Numbered from the stretch's first letter, positions 1 to 9,542 are shown. The stretch: DNA of 64,000 bases from Bacteroides fragilis (GCF_002849695.1 NZ_CP018937.1:868001-932000), one strand, 5' to 3'. Translations and numbers: made by a program. The notes: generated from the letters alone by a model not told the origin.

Positions 1-50
1 AACAGAACTCCTTGCAATGCCAGTAAAAAATAGACTGCTAAATATTTCAT
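1..50 (-). CDS. Start of a divergent secreted protein (partial)
   Basis: Only the first 16 codons are inside the window. On the minus strand an ATG at 50 opens a frame reading MKYLAVYFLLALQGVL, a short basic start followed by a hydrophobic run, as in a signal peptide. A Bacteroides -7 box lies 24-31 bases upstream on the same strand, which supports a real transcription start. The gene is divergent from the sigma factor that follows. Function cannot be told from this fragment. Confidence 0.5.
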   Translation of the reverse strand, partial: MKYLAVYFLLALQGVL

Positions 51-73
51 GTTGTATTTATGTTAGTTTTTCA

Positions 74-81
74 CAAAGATA
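74..81 (-). promoter_or_regulatory. -7 box for the divergent secreted gene
   Basis: CAAAGATA on the plus strand reads TATCTTTG on the minus strand, an exact match to the Bacteroides -7 consensus TAnnTTTG. It lies just upstream of the ATG at 50. No clear -33 TTTG is seen. Confidence 0.5.
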
Positions 82-127
82 AGAGTAATATTCATATATT
101 CGTAATAATGAATTTTAAATCTTTTTA

Positions 128-135
128 TATCTTTG
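128..135 (+). promoter_or_regulatory. -7 box for the ECF sigma gene
   Basis: TATCTTTG matches TAnnTTTG. Transcription would begin near 142, which rules out the longer in-frame start at 60 and favours the ATG at 183. No convincing -33 TTTG is present. Confidence 0.5.
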
Positions 136-182
136 CAACCTGTGCAATAATTATCGTTCCTTTAGTTACAACAGATGATAGT

Positions 183-728
183 ATGAAAAAAGACGATTTC
201 TCAGAAATTTATGATGTTTATTTTCCGAAGTTACTGCGTTTTACCCAAACGTATCTGATTTCAGAGGATGAATCGGAGAATATTGTCCAGGAAATCTTTA
301 TCTATTTATGGGAACACAGAGATATCATCGAAACACTTCAGAACCTGAATGCCTATCTGTTTACATTGGCAAAAAACCGTTGTATCGACTATTTTCGTAA
401 AGAGATGGTTCGTGATATCCGTAAAGGTTCGCTTTCGGAGATAGAAAACAGGGAACTCCAACTGAAACTATATTCATTGGAAGCATTTGACAATGATCGC
501 CTTTCGGATGCTGACATTGAGGAGATATTGAATAATGCCATCAATCGCTTGCCGGAGCGTTGCCGTGAAATATTTATTATGAGCCGTTTGCAGAATCTCC
601 GTTATAAAGAGATAGCTATACGGCTGAATGTTTCTCCCAATACGGTTGAGAATCAGATTGCCATCGCATTGCGCAAGTTAAAAGAAGAACTGAAAGACTA
701 CTTTCCCCTTTTTGTTTTCATTATCTGA
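183..728 (+). CDS. ECF RNA polymerase sigma factor (sigma-70 family)
   Basis: A 181-residue ECF sigma factor of the kind that controls SusC/SusD loci in Bacteroides. Region 2 is at about residues 10-75, with the conserved stretch NIVQEIFIYLWEH and then AYLFTLAKNRCIDYFR. Region 4 is at about 115-170, with LPERCREIFIMSR and the recognition helix YKEIAIRLNVSPNTVENQI. An upstream in-frame ATG at 60 would add 41 residues including a hydrophobic stretch, but a promoter box at 128-135 lies inside that extension, so 183 is preferred. It should partner the FecR-type anti-sigma factor at 2422 and the STN-bearing SusC at 3561, although a GH43 gene now lies between it and the anti-sigma gene. Confidence 0.9.
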   Translation: MKKDDFSEIYDVYFPKLLRFTQTYLISEDESENIVQEIFIYLWEHRDIIETLQNLNAYLFTLAKNRCIDYFRKEMVRDIRKGSLSEIENRELQLKLYSLEAFDNDRLSDADIEEILNNAINRLPERCREIFIMSRLQNLRYKEIAIRLNVSPNTVENQIAIALRKLKEELKDYFPLFVFII

Positions 729-790
729 AAAAGAATCCCTATTTTTGTCAAGCTATTAGGAATTACTTATTTTATATTCAAAACACAACA

Positions 791-1783
791 ATGAAACACT
801 TAGTTATTTGCATCGTCCTGATGGTGGGCGGTGCTTGCTGCTTTGCACAGCAAAAGAAAGTGGCTGCCCATAAGGCCACGAGTGGTAATCCTGTACTCCA
901 GGGGTGGTATGCCGATCCGGAAGGCATTATTTATGATGATACTTATTGGATCTTTCCAACTTGGAGCGATGTTTACGAAAAACAGACTTTCTTTGATTGT
1001 TTCTCTTCCAAAGACCTTGTGAACTGGACCAAACATGCTTCGGTTCTGGATACTACAGCCGTTAAATGGGCTAAGAAAGCGATGTGGGCTCCTTCGGTGA
1101 TTAGCAAAAATGGAAAATATTATTTCTTTTTTGGAGCGAACGATGTTCACGAAGGAGAGATTGGTGGCATTGGCGTGGCAGTCAGCGATCGTCCGGAAGG
1201 ACCGTACAAAGATTTGCTGGGCAAGCCGTTGATTAATGAGATAGTGAATGGAGCGCAACCGATCGACCAGTTTGTGTACAATGATGACGGGCGTTATTAT
1301 ATGTATTATGGTGGTTGGGGACATTGCAATGTAGTGCAGTTGAACGATGACTTTACAGGATTGGTACCTTTCGAAGACGGTACTATCTATAAAGAAGTGA
1401 CTCCGGAAAATTATGTCGAAGGACCGTTTATGTTCAAGAAAGACGGCAAATATTATTTTATGTGGAGTGAAGGAGGTTGGGGAAGCCCTGATTACTCTGT
1501 AGCTTATGCTATTTCCGATTCTCCGTTCGGTCCTTTTAAACGTGTAGCCAAAATTCTGGAGCAGGATTCTTCAGTGGCAACCAGTGCCGGACATCACTCG
1601 GTGTTGCATGCTCCCGGGTCGGATGATTATTATATTGTTTATCATCGTCGTCCGCTGAATGATAATGCGCGCGATCACCGCGCGACTTGCATTGACAAAA
1701 TGACTTTTGACAAAGACGGATTTATTAAACCTGTGAAGATGACTTTTGAGGGTGTACCTCCACAGAAGATCAAGAAGAAATAA
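791..1783 (+). CDS. Family 43 glycoside hydrolase, exported
   Basis: A 330-residue five-bladed beta-propeller glycosidase with an N-terminal signal peptide ending near CFAQ. GH43 enzymes are mostly arabinosidases, xylosidases or galactosidases acting on plant or host glycans. The three expected acidic residues are visible: the base D42 in YADPEG, the pKa modulator D159 in QPIDQF, and the general acid E210 in YVEGPFM. The late histidine motif HHSVLHAPG is also present. Substrate cannot be assigned from sequence alone. It sits between the ECF sigma gene and the anti-sigma gene on the same strand, an unusual place, and is followed by a hairpin at 1843-1908, so it is probably transcribed separately from fecR-susCD. 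Confidence 0.85.
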   Translation: MKHLVICIVLMVGGACCFAQQKKVAAHKATSGNPVLQGWYADPEGIIYDDTYWIFPTWSDVYEKQTFFDCFSSKDLVNWTKHASVLDTTAVKWAKKAMWAPSVISKNGKYYFFFGANDVHEGEIGGIGVAVSDRPEGPYKDLLGKPLINEIVNGAQPIDQFVYNDDGRYYMYYGGWGHCNVVQLNDDFTGLVPFEDGTIYKEVTPENYVEGPFMFKKDGKYYFMWSEGGWGSPDYSVAYAISDSPFGPFKRVAKILEQDSSVATSAGHHSVLHAPGSDDYYIVYHRRPLNDNARDHRATCIDKMTFDKDGFIKPVKMTFEGVPPQKIKKK

Positions 1784-1842
1784 GGAAATCGTTTGGGAGA
1801 TGTGCCGGAAACAGAATGGCACATGAACAAAGCTGGTTTTGT

Positions 1843-1908
1843 AAACGGCCGCAGATGCTGACTTTTTCAAACTGTCGATGACATTTGAAATTGCATCTGA
1901 GGCCGTTT
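1843..1908 (+). terminator. Compound hairpin after the GH43 gene
   Basis: AAACGGCCGCAGATGC (1843-1858) pairs with GCATCTGAGGCCGTTT (1893-1908) with one mismatch. The loop holds a nested TTTCAAA/TTTGAAA pair. The 3' side runs into TATTGTTT. It probably ends the GH43 transcript, or forms a stable RNA 3' end. Confidence 0.6.
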
Positions 1909-2421
1909 TATTGTTTGGGATCAGTAGGGTATCTTCGGGCGAATATGGTGATCATTAAGAGTGAGAAAGTGCATTAAGAAGTCCATTGTTTGATGGGATG
2001 TGCTTCTTTATGAAGTGGTGAAGTCATGACTGAAAAATCTTCTGGTCTGCATGTAAAGTTCATCTTAGCCGCTAAGATGGACATCTTGGCTGCCGAGATC
2101 TGCATCTTGGCTGCTAAGATACACATCTTGAGTGCTGAGATGGACAGTATGATATGGAGAATCCCATTTTCTTTAGTATTCTGACGAACTTTGATCAGGG
2201 ACTTTTGTGTGTTTGATTTTAATCTTGTGATGGGCTTGTTCAGAAGAGGTTTCCGGAGAGGGAGAGGTATGAACCGATGAAAGGCCGGGACAGGGGATTG
2301 TGATGCTTTATTCTGGCTGCACGGGTCTGATTGCAAAGAAAAAAAGTTTTTTGAAAAAAAGTTGTTTTTCTTTTAGTGGATTTTAAAGGCTGTTACGCCT
2401 TATTAATAGAAACCCTAAAAA
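1909..2421. other. Long leader between GH43 and fecR, holds a palindrome array
   Basis: No supportable gene is seen here. Frames that stay open on the minus strand simply read the 21-bp repeats as a repeated seven-residue peptide. The notable content is the repeat array at 2062-2145. A run of A and T (about 2337-2385) precedes the anti-sigma gene and could hold its promoter, but no exact TAnnTTTG box was found. Confidence 0.5.
2062..2145. repeat. Array of four 21-bp palindromic units (locus 1)
   Basis: Four units begin at 2062, 2083, 2104 and 2125. Each is a 17-bp palindrome of the form ATCTTnGCnGCnAAGAT plus a 4-bp spacer. Unit 1 is a perfect inverted repeat with a single central base. Unit 2 changes AGC/GCT to GGC/GCC, so both arms vary together. 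A second four-unit array of the same design lies at 43348-43431. Confidence 0.8.
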
Positions 2422-3387
2422 ATGAATGAACTAATAGATAAATATTTTGCAGGAGAAATGACTGACCGGGAGAAAAAAGACCTTTTCGACCGGATAGAGA
2501 CGGATGAAACTCTGAAGAAAGAATTTCTCCGGATGCAGAATGTAGTGGCGTTGACCGGAATACTCTCCCGGCAGGACGATCCTGAAGTCAGCCGAAAAGG
2601 GAAGCAGCATTTCGCGCAACTCCTGTTTCGTAAAAGATTGAAGCGGACAATTACCGTATCTTTGAAATATGCCGCTGTTTTTGCGGTGTTGATTGCAGGT
2701 ACTTTCTATGTCACAAAGCAATACTTGTCAGAGGAATTCGGTAAAAACTATACTATGATTACAGCTCCCAAGGGACAGCGGGTAAAAGTGGATTTACCGG
2801 ATGGAACCGTTGCCTGGCTGAGTCCTTGCAGCAGTCTCCGCCTGTCGGCATCTTTTAATGAGTCGGACCGTAAAGTAGAATTGGATGGCGCTACTTATTT
2901 TGATGTGGCAAAGAATCCTGAAAAGCCGTTTATCGTTTCGGCCAAGGGCTATCGGGTCAGAGTGCTCGGAACTAAATTCAATATATCGGCCTATAAGAAT
3001 AGTGCTGAATTTGAGACAGACCTTGTAGAAGGCTGTGTTCACATTTACGACCCGGCAGATATAAGGAATGAAGTATTTCTGCAACCCAAAGAGAAGGCGG
3101 TGCTGTGGGGAGACCGTCTGATGAAGCGGGAATCGGACTTTGATAATGAAGAATACCTGAAGAACGGAATAGTGAGCTTCCTGTCGGAACCTTTCGGGAG
3201 AGTGCTGAACAGTGTCGCTTTATGGAATGACGTAAATTTCAAGATAAAGCGTTCGGTCAATGCAACCCAACGTATTTCCGGTAAATTCCGGCAAAGTGAT
3301 TCTTTGGAGAGTATCTTAAAAGCTTTGCAAGGTGCCATGCCTTTCAAATACAAGATAGTTAGTGAAGAGGAAATTATTATTTATTGA
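2422..3387 (+). CDS. FecR-type anti-sigma factor
   Basis: A 321-residue inner-membrane anti-sigma factor. The N-terminal part (about 1-72) is cytoplasmic and should hold the ECF sigma factor. A single membrane segment lies at about 77-97 (KYAAVFAVLIAGTFYV). The periplasmic FecR domain runs from about 112 to 205, with typical KVDLPDGTVAWLSPCSSL and FIVSAKGYRVRVLGTKFN motifs, and a DUF4974-like C-terminal domain follows to 321. It lies 173 bases upstream of a SusC with an N-terminal STN domain, the usual partner that passes the substrate signal to FecR. The cognate sigma factor is probably the one at 183, separated by 1.7 kb. Confidence 0.92.
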   Translation: MNELIDKYFAGEMTDREKKDLFDRIETDETLKKEFLRMQNVVALTGILSRQDDPEVSRKGKQHFAQLLFRKRLKRTITVSLKYAAVFAVLIAGTFYVTKQYLSEEFGKNYTMITAPKGQRVKVDLPDGTVAWLSPCSSLRLSASFNESDRKVELDGATYFDVAKNPEKPFIVSAKGYRVRVLGTKFNISAYKNSAEFETDLVEGCVHIYDPADIRNEVFLQPKEKAVLWGDRLMKRESDFDNEEYLKNGIVSFLSEPFGRVLNSVALWNDVNFKIKRSVNATQRISGKFRQSDSLESILKALQGAMPFKYKIVSEEEIIIY

Positions 3388-3560
3388 TAAATACGGATGA
3401 TACTCTAACTAAAAACAGATGCCTATGAAATAGAAAAACAGTATGAAGTGAAAAAAAGGAGGAAATGGTCTGGTACACCTTTCCCTCCCGATAAAGTCAA
3501 CACATTTGGCTGGTCCTAATAAAAAACAACAAAGTATTAACCTTATTACATTGCAAAAGT

Positions 3561-6500
3561 ATGAAAAAAAACTTATTGCTGTTATCTTATGCAATTAAAC
3601 AACGTGAAATTATTCAAATCTTGCGAATTATGAAATGCACAGTCTTGCTATTATTTCTGCTTATCCTCCAGGCACATGCCGGTGTAAGCTCGCAAAATGC
3701 AAGGGTAAACATGTCTCGAAACCAACTTCCGTTAAAGGAGTTTATGGCGGAAATTGAAAGACAGACAGACTATCTGTTTATCTATAGTGATGCAGAAATC
3801 AATGCTTCTCGCCAGGTAAGTGTGAAGAAAGGTACTCATAGGGTGGCCGATTTACTGAGCGAGGTGCTCTCTAAGAATAATATTTCTTATAATTTCGCAG
3901 ATAATTATATTTCTCTTCATGTACGCAAAGAGGCTGAAGCACAGTCTTTGGCTGCATCTCCCCAACAGAAAAAGAATACAATTCAAGTATCAGGAACCAT
4001 CGTAGATACCGCAGGTGAGCCTATAATCGGGGCTAACATCAAATTGAAAGGTGCTCAGGGAACCGGAACGATTACGAACGTGGAGGGTAACTTTAAATTG
4101 GAAGTGCCTACCAATGGTGTACTGATCGTTTCCTTTATCGGATACCAACAGCAGGAAGTGCCGGTGAACGGAAAAACCATGCTGAGAATTAAAATGGCGG
4201 AAGACGCAGAAGTGCTTGATGAAGTGGTGGTAACAGCTTTGGGTATCAAACGCGAAGAAAAGGCATTGGGTTACGCTGTCCAGAAGGTGGGTGGAAGTAA
4301 GTTGTCCACTGTGAAACCTGTTAACATCGCTACTTCACTGACCGGTAAGGTTGCCGGTCTGAACGTAACCAACAGTACGGAGTTCAATACGGCTCCGACC
4401 CTCAAACTGCGTGGTGAGACTCCGTTATTGGTTGTGGACGGTGTGCCGTATAGCAATATTTCTCTGAATGATATCGCGGCGGATGACATTGAGTCTGTTG
4501 ACGTATTGAAAGGAGCTACTGCATCGGCTTTGTATGGTGCCCGCGGAGGTTCGGGAGCTATCATGGTGACTACAAAGAAAGGTAGCCAGGAAGGACTGAA
4601 TATTTCGGTAAACAGTAGTACGATGTTCAATGCCGGCTATCTGGTGTTGCCGGAAGTGCAACACGGATACAGTACCGGTCAGGGAGGTAAATATACCGCT
4701 GCCGACTTTGTTTGGGGTGATAAATTGGATATCGGTCGTACAGCCGTACAGTATGACCCGTATACTTATGAGTGGAAAGAGATGCCGTTGGTTTCGAAAG
4801 GTAAAGACAACTTTAAGAACTTCCTGGAAACAGGTTTCATCACCAATAACAATATCAGTATCAGCCAGACCGGTAAATACGGTAGTTTCCGCTCTTCTTT
4901 GTCGCATGTTTATAACAAGGGACAATATCCGAACCAGAGATTGAATAAGATTACTTATTCGGTAGGTGGAGACATGAAGTTCGGCAAACTGAGTTTCGAA
5001 GGAGGCGCGATCTACAACAAGCGTTTCTATCCCAATGGTGAAGGAGCCGGTTATGGCGGCGGCGGTTACATCTACAACCTGTTGGTATGGACAGGTACCG
5101 ATTATGATGTGCGCGACTATAAAAACTATTGGAGAAAGAAAGACGAAGAACAGAATTGGATGAATGACGTGTGGTATGATAACCCTTATTATCTGGCGCA
5201 TGAAATGACTTCATCGAATGATTATGATAAAGTAAATACTTACTTGTCGGGTAAATATGACATCATGCCCTGGCTGAACTTCTCAATGAGAGCCGGTGCC
5301 GATGCTTATGCCAGCCGTACGGAAAAGAAAAACGCAATGAGTGCCCGCGGCGGATGGGACAAGAACGGATACTTCTATACATCCAAATCTACCGGATTCA
5401 GTTTCAATGGTGATGCTTTGTTATCTGCCAACCACAGTTTTGGCGATTTTGCCATCGATGGTTTTGTCGGAGGTACCATCTATTATTACTATGATGATGC
5501 CATATCATCGAATACCCGTAACGGATTGAGCATTCCGGGCTATTATTCGCTGAAGGCATCGGTTGACCCGATCGCTTCTTCAAGTTCATACAAGCAAAAA
5601 CAGGTGAATTCTATTTACGGAAAATTCTCTGCTTCCTGGAAGAGCACCGTGTTTGTGGATGTTACGGCACGTAATGACTGGTCGTCTACTTTGCCCTCGG
5701 AAACACGTTCTTATTTCTATCCGGCTGTATCGGGAAGTATCATCATGTCGCAGTTGCTGAAGATGCCCGAATGGCTGAACTTCTGGAAACTGAGAGGTGC
5801 CTGGACTGTAACGAAGAGCGACTTGGGCATTTATGATACGAATCAGGCTTACAGTGTAAGCACCAACGTATGGGACGGAATGAATACTGCCGTATATCCG
5901 GAAATGATTCGCAGTTCAACCCTTGAACCGACTGCTGCGCGTTCTTACGAAATCGGTACTGCTTTCAATGTATGGAACAACCGTTTGCGCTTTGATATTT
6001 CTTATTATAACAAGCTGAAATACAACCTGACACGTGAAGCTACAATCAGTGGATCGTCCGGTTTTACCAAAACATTGGTGAACTATGATGAAGAGCAGGT
6101 TCGTCGGGGAGTGGAAGTTTCGTTGACAGCGTCTTTGATTCAATCAAAAGACTGGAATTGGGAAGTGAATGCTAACTGGGCCCGTGACCGTTACTTCTAT
6201 GCTAAGGTTGACCCGGTGTACTCTACACAGAAACCTTGGGTAGCTGCCGGTAAACGTTGGGACTGGTATGGCATCTATGACTGGGAACGTGACCCTCAGG
6301 GAAACATCATTCATGAAAACGGTTATCCCGTACAAAGCAAATACCAGTCGGTAATGGGTAATGAATATCCGGACTGGATCTGGGGTCTCAGCACTACCTT
6401 GCGCTATAAAGAATGGACTTTGGGAATCTCGCTGGACGGACGTGTAGGCGGTATGGCTTATTCTCGTACGGAGCAGACCATGTGGAACACCGGTGTACAC

Positions 6501-6947
6501 CCCGATAGTGATAACAAATGGCGTTATGATGAAGTGGTGAACGGCAAAAAGAACTATGTGGGCCAGGGTGTGAAAGTGGTATCGGGTAAGGTTGAATACG
6601 ACACAACCGGAAAGATTATCAGTGATACGCGTGTGTTTGCACCGAACGATACACAGGTTTCGTATGAAAGCTATATCAAGAACTACAATCCGTGGTCGGG
6701 TGGCAAGGTTTACCAGAACGTTCACGACTGTACATTCCTGAAATTGCGTGAGCTTTCATTGTTGTACACAATGCCCAAATCAGTATGTGATAAACTGCAT
6801 ATGAAAGGCGTTACACTCGGTTTGATCGGACAGAACTTATTGATCTGGATGAAAGAGTTTAAGTATGCTGACCCGGATGTGGATTCGGACGACCTGAATT
6901 CACCTTCTATGAGATATGTCGGATTTAATGTTAAGTTTGATTTGTAA
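3561..6947 (+). CDS. SusC/RagA TonB-dependent transporter with STN signalling domain
   Basis: A 1128-residue outer-membrane TonB-dependent transporter. Order of parts: signal peptide (the hydrophobic run ends near LQAHAGVSSQ, about residue 45), STN domain at about 50-115 (DYLFIYSDAEIN), carboxypeptidase-like beta-sandwich at about 142-225 (VSGTIVDTAGEPIIGANI), plug domain at about 235-345 with the TonB-box-like DEVVVTALG, then the 22-strand barrel to a terminal FDL. An internal ATG at 3630 gives a more compact signal peptide, so the true start is uncertain. The STN domain marks it as a trans-envelope signaller acting through the FecR protein just upstream. The substrate is unknown, but downstream phosphoesterases hint at a phosphorylated nutrient. 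Confidence 0.93.
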   Translation: MKKNLLLLSYAIKQREIIQILRIMKCTVLLLFLLILQAHAGVSSQNARVNMSRNQLPLKEFMAEIERQTDYLFIYSDAEINASRQVSVKKGTHRVADLLSEVLSKNNISYNFADNYISLHVRKEAEAQSLAASPQQKKNTIQVSGTIVDTAGEPIIGANIKLKGAQGTGTITNVEGNFKLEVPTNGVLIVSFIGYQQQEVPVNGKTMLRIKMAEDAEVLDEVVVTALGIKREEKALGYAVQKVGGSKLSTVKPVNIATSLTGKVAGLNVTNSTEFNTAPTLKLRGETPLLVVDGVPYSNISLNDIAADDIESVDVLKGATASALYGARGGSGAIMVTTKKGSQEGLNISVNSSTMFNAGYLVLPEVQHGYSTGQGGKYTAADFVWGDKLDIGRTAVQYDPYTYEWKEMPLVSKGKDNFKNFLETGFITNNNISISQTGKYGSFRSSLSHVYNKGQYPNQRLNKITYSVGGDMKFGKLSFEGGAIYNKRFYPNGEGAGYGGGGYIYNLLVWTGTDYDVRDYKNYWRKKDEEQNWMNDVWYDNPYYLAHEMTSSNDYDKVNTYLSGKYDIMPWLNFSMRAGADAYASRTEKKNAMSARGGWDKNGYFYTSKSTGFSFNGDALLSANHSFGDFAIDGFVGGTIYYYYDDAISSNTRNGLSIPGYYSLKASVDPIASSSSYKQKQVNSIYGKFSASWKSTVFVDVTARNDWSSTLPSETRSYFYPAVSGSIIMSQLLKMPEWLNFWKLRGAWTVTKSDLGIYDTNQAYSVSTNVWDGMNTAVYPEMIRSSTLEPTAARSYEIGTAFNVWNNRLRFDISYYNKLKYNLTREATISGSSGFTKTLVNYDEEQVRRGVEVSLTASLIQSKDWNWEVNANWARDRYFYAKVDPVYSTQKPWVAAGKRWDWYGIYDWERDPQGNIIHENGYPVQSKYQSVMGNEYPDWIWGLSTTLRYKEWTLGISLDGRVGGMAYSRTEQTMWNTGVHPDSDNKWRYDEVVNGKKNYVGQGVKVVSGKVEYDTTGKIISDTRVFAPNDTQVSYESYIKNYNPWSGGKVYQNVHDCTFLKLRELSLLYTMPKSVCDKLHMKGVTLGLIGQNLLIWMKEFKYADPDVDSDDLNSPSMRYVGFNVKFDL

Positions 6948-6958
6948 AAATGGAAATT

Positions 6959-8482
6959 ATGAAACTAATAAATAAAACGTTGCTTTTACTTACAGCAAGT
7001 GCCGCTATCCTGGCATCTTGTAACAAGTTTGATGATTTGAATACGAACCCGGATGCCGCAACCAAGGTGACAGCCCCCATGTTGGCGACAAAACTTATCC
7101 TGAATATCACACAACAGGGTGCTGCAAAGAATTTTGTATACCACAGTATGCTGAGCAAGCAGATCGCATGGTCGGAGAATGCTTCGGATGAACAGTACAA
7201 TTTGTTTGGCAGAACCGATTTTGACGGTTATACCATTCTCACAAACTGCCAGAAGATGATTGATGCGGCCAATGATGGAGATAAGGACTCGTATGCTGCT
7301 TTGGCTAAATTTATGAAGGCCTACAAGCTGTTCTATAAATCATTGGAAGTGGGCGATATCCCTTACAGTGATGCTTTGAAAGGCGAAGAGGGAGTTCAGA
7401 AGCCTAAATACGATACACAGAAAGAGGTGATGCGCCAGGTATTGGAAGATTTGGAAGAGGCTTACACTTTATTCTCATCGGGTGATGACTTTGACGGTGA
7501 CCCTATCTTTGGCGGTGACACTGAAAACTGGAAAAAGACCGTGGTTGCATTCGAACTGAAGGTACTGACCCACTTGTGTAAGAAAGAGGCGGACGCAGAC
7601 CTGAAAGTGAAAGAACGCTTTGCCCGACTGGCTGCCTCGGGTTCACTGATGACATCGAATGCAGATAACTTCCAACTGGTATATTCTAATAAGGCCGGAC
7701 AGCTTTATCCGTTCTACTATACACAAAACAAGCATTCTGACTATCTGATGATGTCGAGCGTGATTATCGATAACCTGAAAAAGTTCAATGACTACCGCAT
7801 GTTCTATTATGCTTCTCCTTCGAAAGCCCAGACAGACAAAGGGGTGAAAGAGTCCGAGTGGGATGCTTATCTTTCGGTAGATCCTTCGGACAGCTATTCA
7901 AATATCTCTGTCCTGTACGGAAAAGGTGAATTCTGCTTGGCTAACCTTCGTTATACCCGTATTCCGGAGGGGGAACCTCTGATGCGCCTGAGCTATGCGG
8001 AGCAGAACTTTATATTGGCTGAGGGAGCTGTACGCGGCTGGATTTCGGGAGATGCTTCTACTTATTATAAGAAAGGTATAGAAGCCAGCATGAATTTTAT
8101 AGCGGACAACACGCCTGATAAGGAAGAGTATACTCATGGACGTACCATTACCCAAGAGTATATACAGGAATACTTGGCACAACCGGTCATCCAGTTATCC
8201 GGTGATAAGGAAAAAGACCTGGAGATGATCTTATTGCAACGTTATCTGGCCTCGTTCCTGCAACATCCGTATGACGCTTACTATGACTACCGCCGTACAG
8301 GATATCCGGTATTGCCTATCAATCCGAATACGAACCTGAATACAGAAAAGGATAAGATCCCTACAAGATGGATGTATCCGGAGGCTGAATTCAGTTATAA
8401 TCCGGATAACGCCAACGAAGCTGTTCAGCGTCAGTACAACGGTTCGGACGATGTGAATAAGTTAATGTGGATTCTCCAGTAA
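6959..8482 (+). CDS. SusD/RagB-family substrate-binding lipoprotein
   Basis: A surface lipoprotein of about 507 residues that caps the SusC barrel encoded immediately upstream (11-base gap). The signal peptide ends in a lipobox, ILASC, followed by NKFDDLNTNPDAAT, a typical start for the SusD-like_2 group. TPR-like helical content and the conserved SYAEQNFILAEGAVRGW segment support the family. An alternative start at 6950 adds three residues including an acidic one in the signal n-region, which is less likely. It belongs to the fecR-susC-susD-phosphoesterase operon. Confidence 0.9.
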   Translation: MKLINKTLLLLTASAAILASCNKFDDLNTNPDAATKVTAPMLATKLILNITQQGAAKNFVYHSMLSKQIAWSENASDEQYNLFGRTDFDGYTILTNCQKMIDAANDGDKDSYAALAKFMKAYKLFYKSLEVGDIPYSDALKGEEGVQKPKYDTQKEVMRQVLEDLEEAYTLFSSGDDFDGDPIFGGDTENWKKTVVAFELKVLTHLCKKEADADLKVKERFARLAASGSLMTSNADNFQLVYSNKAGQLYPFYYTQNKHSDYLMMSSVIIDNLKKFNDYRMFYYASPSKAQTDKGVKESEWDAYLSVDPSDSYSNISVLYGKGEFCLANLRYTRIPEGEPLMRLSYAEQNFILAEGAVRGWISGDASTYYKKGIEASMNFIADNTPDKEEYTHGRTITQEYIQEYLAQPVIQLSGDKEKDLEMILLQRYLASFLQHPYDAYYDYRRTGYPVLPINPNTNLNTEKDKIPTRWMYPEAEFSYNPDNANEAVQRQYNGSDDVNKLMWILQ

Positions 8483-8555
8483 ATTATTACTCATTTGAAG
8501 GTAAACGCACAGGTATATCCTGTGCGTCCTTCTTTATACCCAAATAATCATAACC

Positions 8556-9542
8556 ATGAAACAAATTTATTTATTGTTGGCTATCCTGTTGGGAAGCCTT
8601 CAGCTGGCAAGTGCACAGCAGCAAACTCTCCGGTTCAACAAAGACGGTAAATTCAAGATTGTCCAGTTTACCGATGTTCATTATATCTATAATGACCCCC
8701 GTTCGGACATATCGGTTGAGCGTATCAATCAGGTACTGGATTTGGAAAAACCCGATCTTGTTCTTTTCACAGGTGACGTGATTTATGGCAAACCCGCGGA
8801 AGAAGGGATGCGTACGGTATTGAATCTGGTATCTAAAAGAGAGATTCCTTTTGCCGTAACTTTTGGGAATCATGATAACGAGCAGGGATTGACCCGTGAA
8901 GAGCTGCTGAAGATTATCCAGTCCGTTCCTTACAACCTGACACAGACCACTCCGGGAATCTCGGGGGTGACCAATTTTATCCTGCCTGTGAAGTCGTCGG
9001 ACGGAAAACGCAATGCAACGGTTCTTTATTGCATCGACTCCCATTCTTATTCACAGATAAAAGGGGTGAACGGATACGATTATATCAAATTTGACCAGAT
9101 TCAGTGGTATCGTGAGAACAGTAAGAAGTTTACTGCGGAAAATAATGGCGTTCCGGTTTCGTCGTATGCATTTTTTCATATAGCTTTGCCGGAGTATAAT
9201 CAGGCAGCCTCTTCCGAAAGCGCAATACTTTATGGTATTCGTAAAGAAAAAGCATGTGCTCCCCAGTTAAATTCGGGCTTGTTTACTGCCATGAAAGAGA
9301 TGGGAGATGTGAGAGGTGTATTTGTGGGACACGATCATGATGACGACTATGCTGTGTCATGGAAGGGCATCTTGCTGGCATACGGACGTTATACTGGCGG
9401 TAATACAGTCTATAACCATCTGACAAACGGTGCGAGGGTGATAGAGCTGGATGAAAACGCAAGCAGCTTCCGTACATGGATACGCCTGAAAGAAGGGATT
9501 GTTCAACAAGTGACCTATCCTGCCGATTTTACTAAAGAATAA
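8556..9542 (+). CDS. Exported calcineurin-like metallophosphoesterase
   Basis: A 328-residue metallophosphoesterase with a signal peptide (cleavage near LASAQQ). All canonical metal-binding motifs are visible: FTDVHY (D40, H42), LFTGDVIY, FGNHDNE, and the late GHDHDDD. These enzymes hydrolyse phosphomonoesters or phosphodiesters using a two-metal centre; the fold is that of Dcr2/purple-acid-phosphatase relatives. It follows the susD gene by 73 bases on the same strand and is probably part of that operon, acting in the periplasm or at the surface on whatever SusC/SusD captures. The substrate is not evident. Confidence 0.88.
   Translation: MKQIYLLLAILLGSLQLASAQQQTLRFNKDGKFKIVQFTDVHYIYNDPRSDISVERINQVLDLEKPDLVLFTGDVIYGKPAEEGMRTVLNLVSKREIPFAVTFGNHDNEQGLTREELLKIIQSVPYNLTQTTPGISGVTNFILPVKSSDGKRNATVLYCIDSHSYSQIKGVNGYDYIKFDQIQWYRENSKKFTAENNGVPVSSYAFFHIALPEYNQAASSESAILYGIRKEKACAPQLNSGLFTAMKEMGDVRGVFVGHDHDDDYAVSWKGILLAYGRYTGGNTVYNHLTNGARVIELDENASSFRTWIRLKEGIVQQVTYPADFTKE

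Noticed and set aside
2062..2145. Possible CRISPR array (also 43348-43431)
   Set aside because: The repeat is only 17 bp with 4-bp spacers, so there is no room for unique spacers, and no cas genes are present.
1974..2336. Minus-strand frame with repeated seven-residue peptide
   Set aside because: The peptide repeat follows from the 21-bp DNA period. The same peptide appears on the plus strand at the other array, because the units are palindromic. No start context, signal or other domain.
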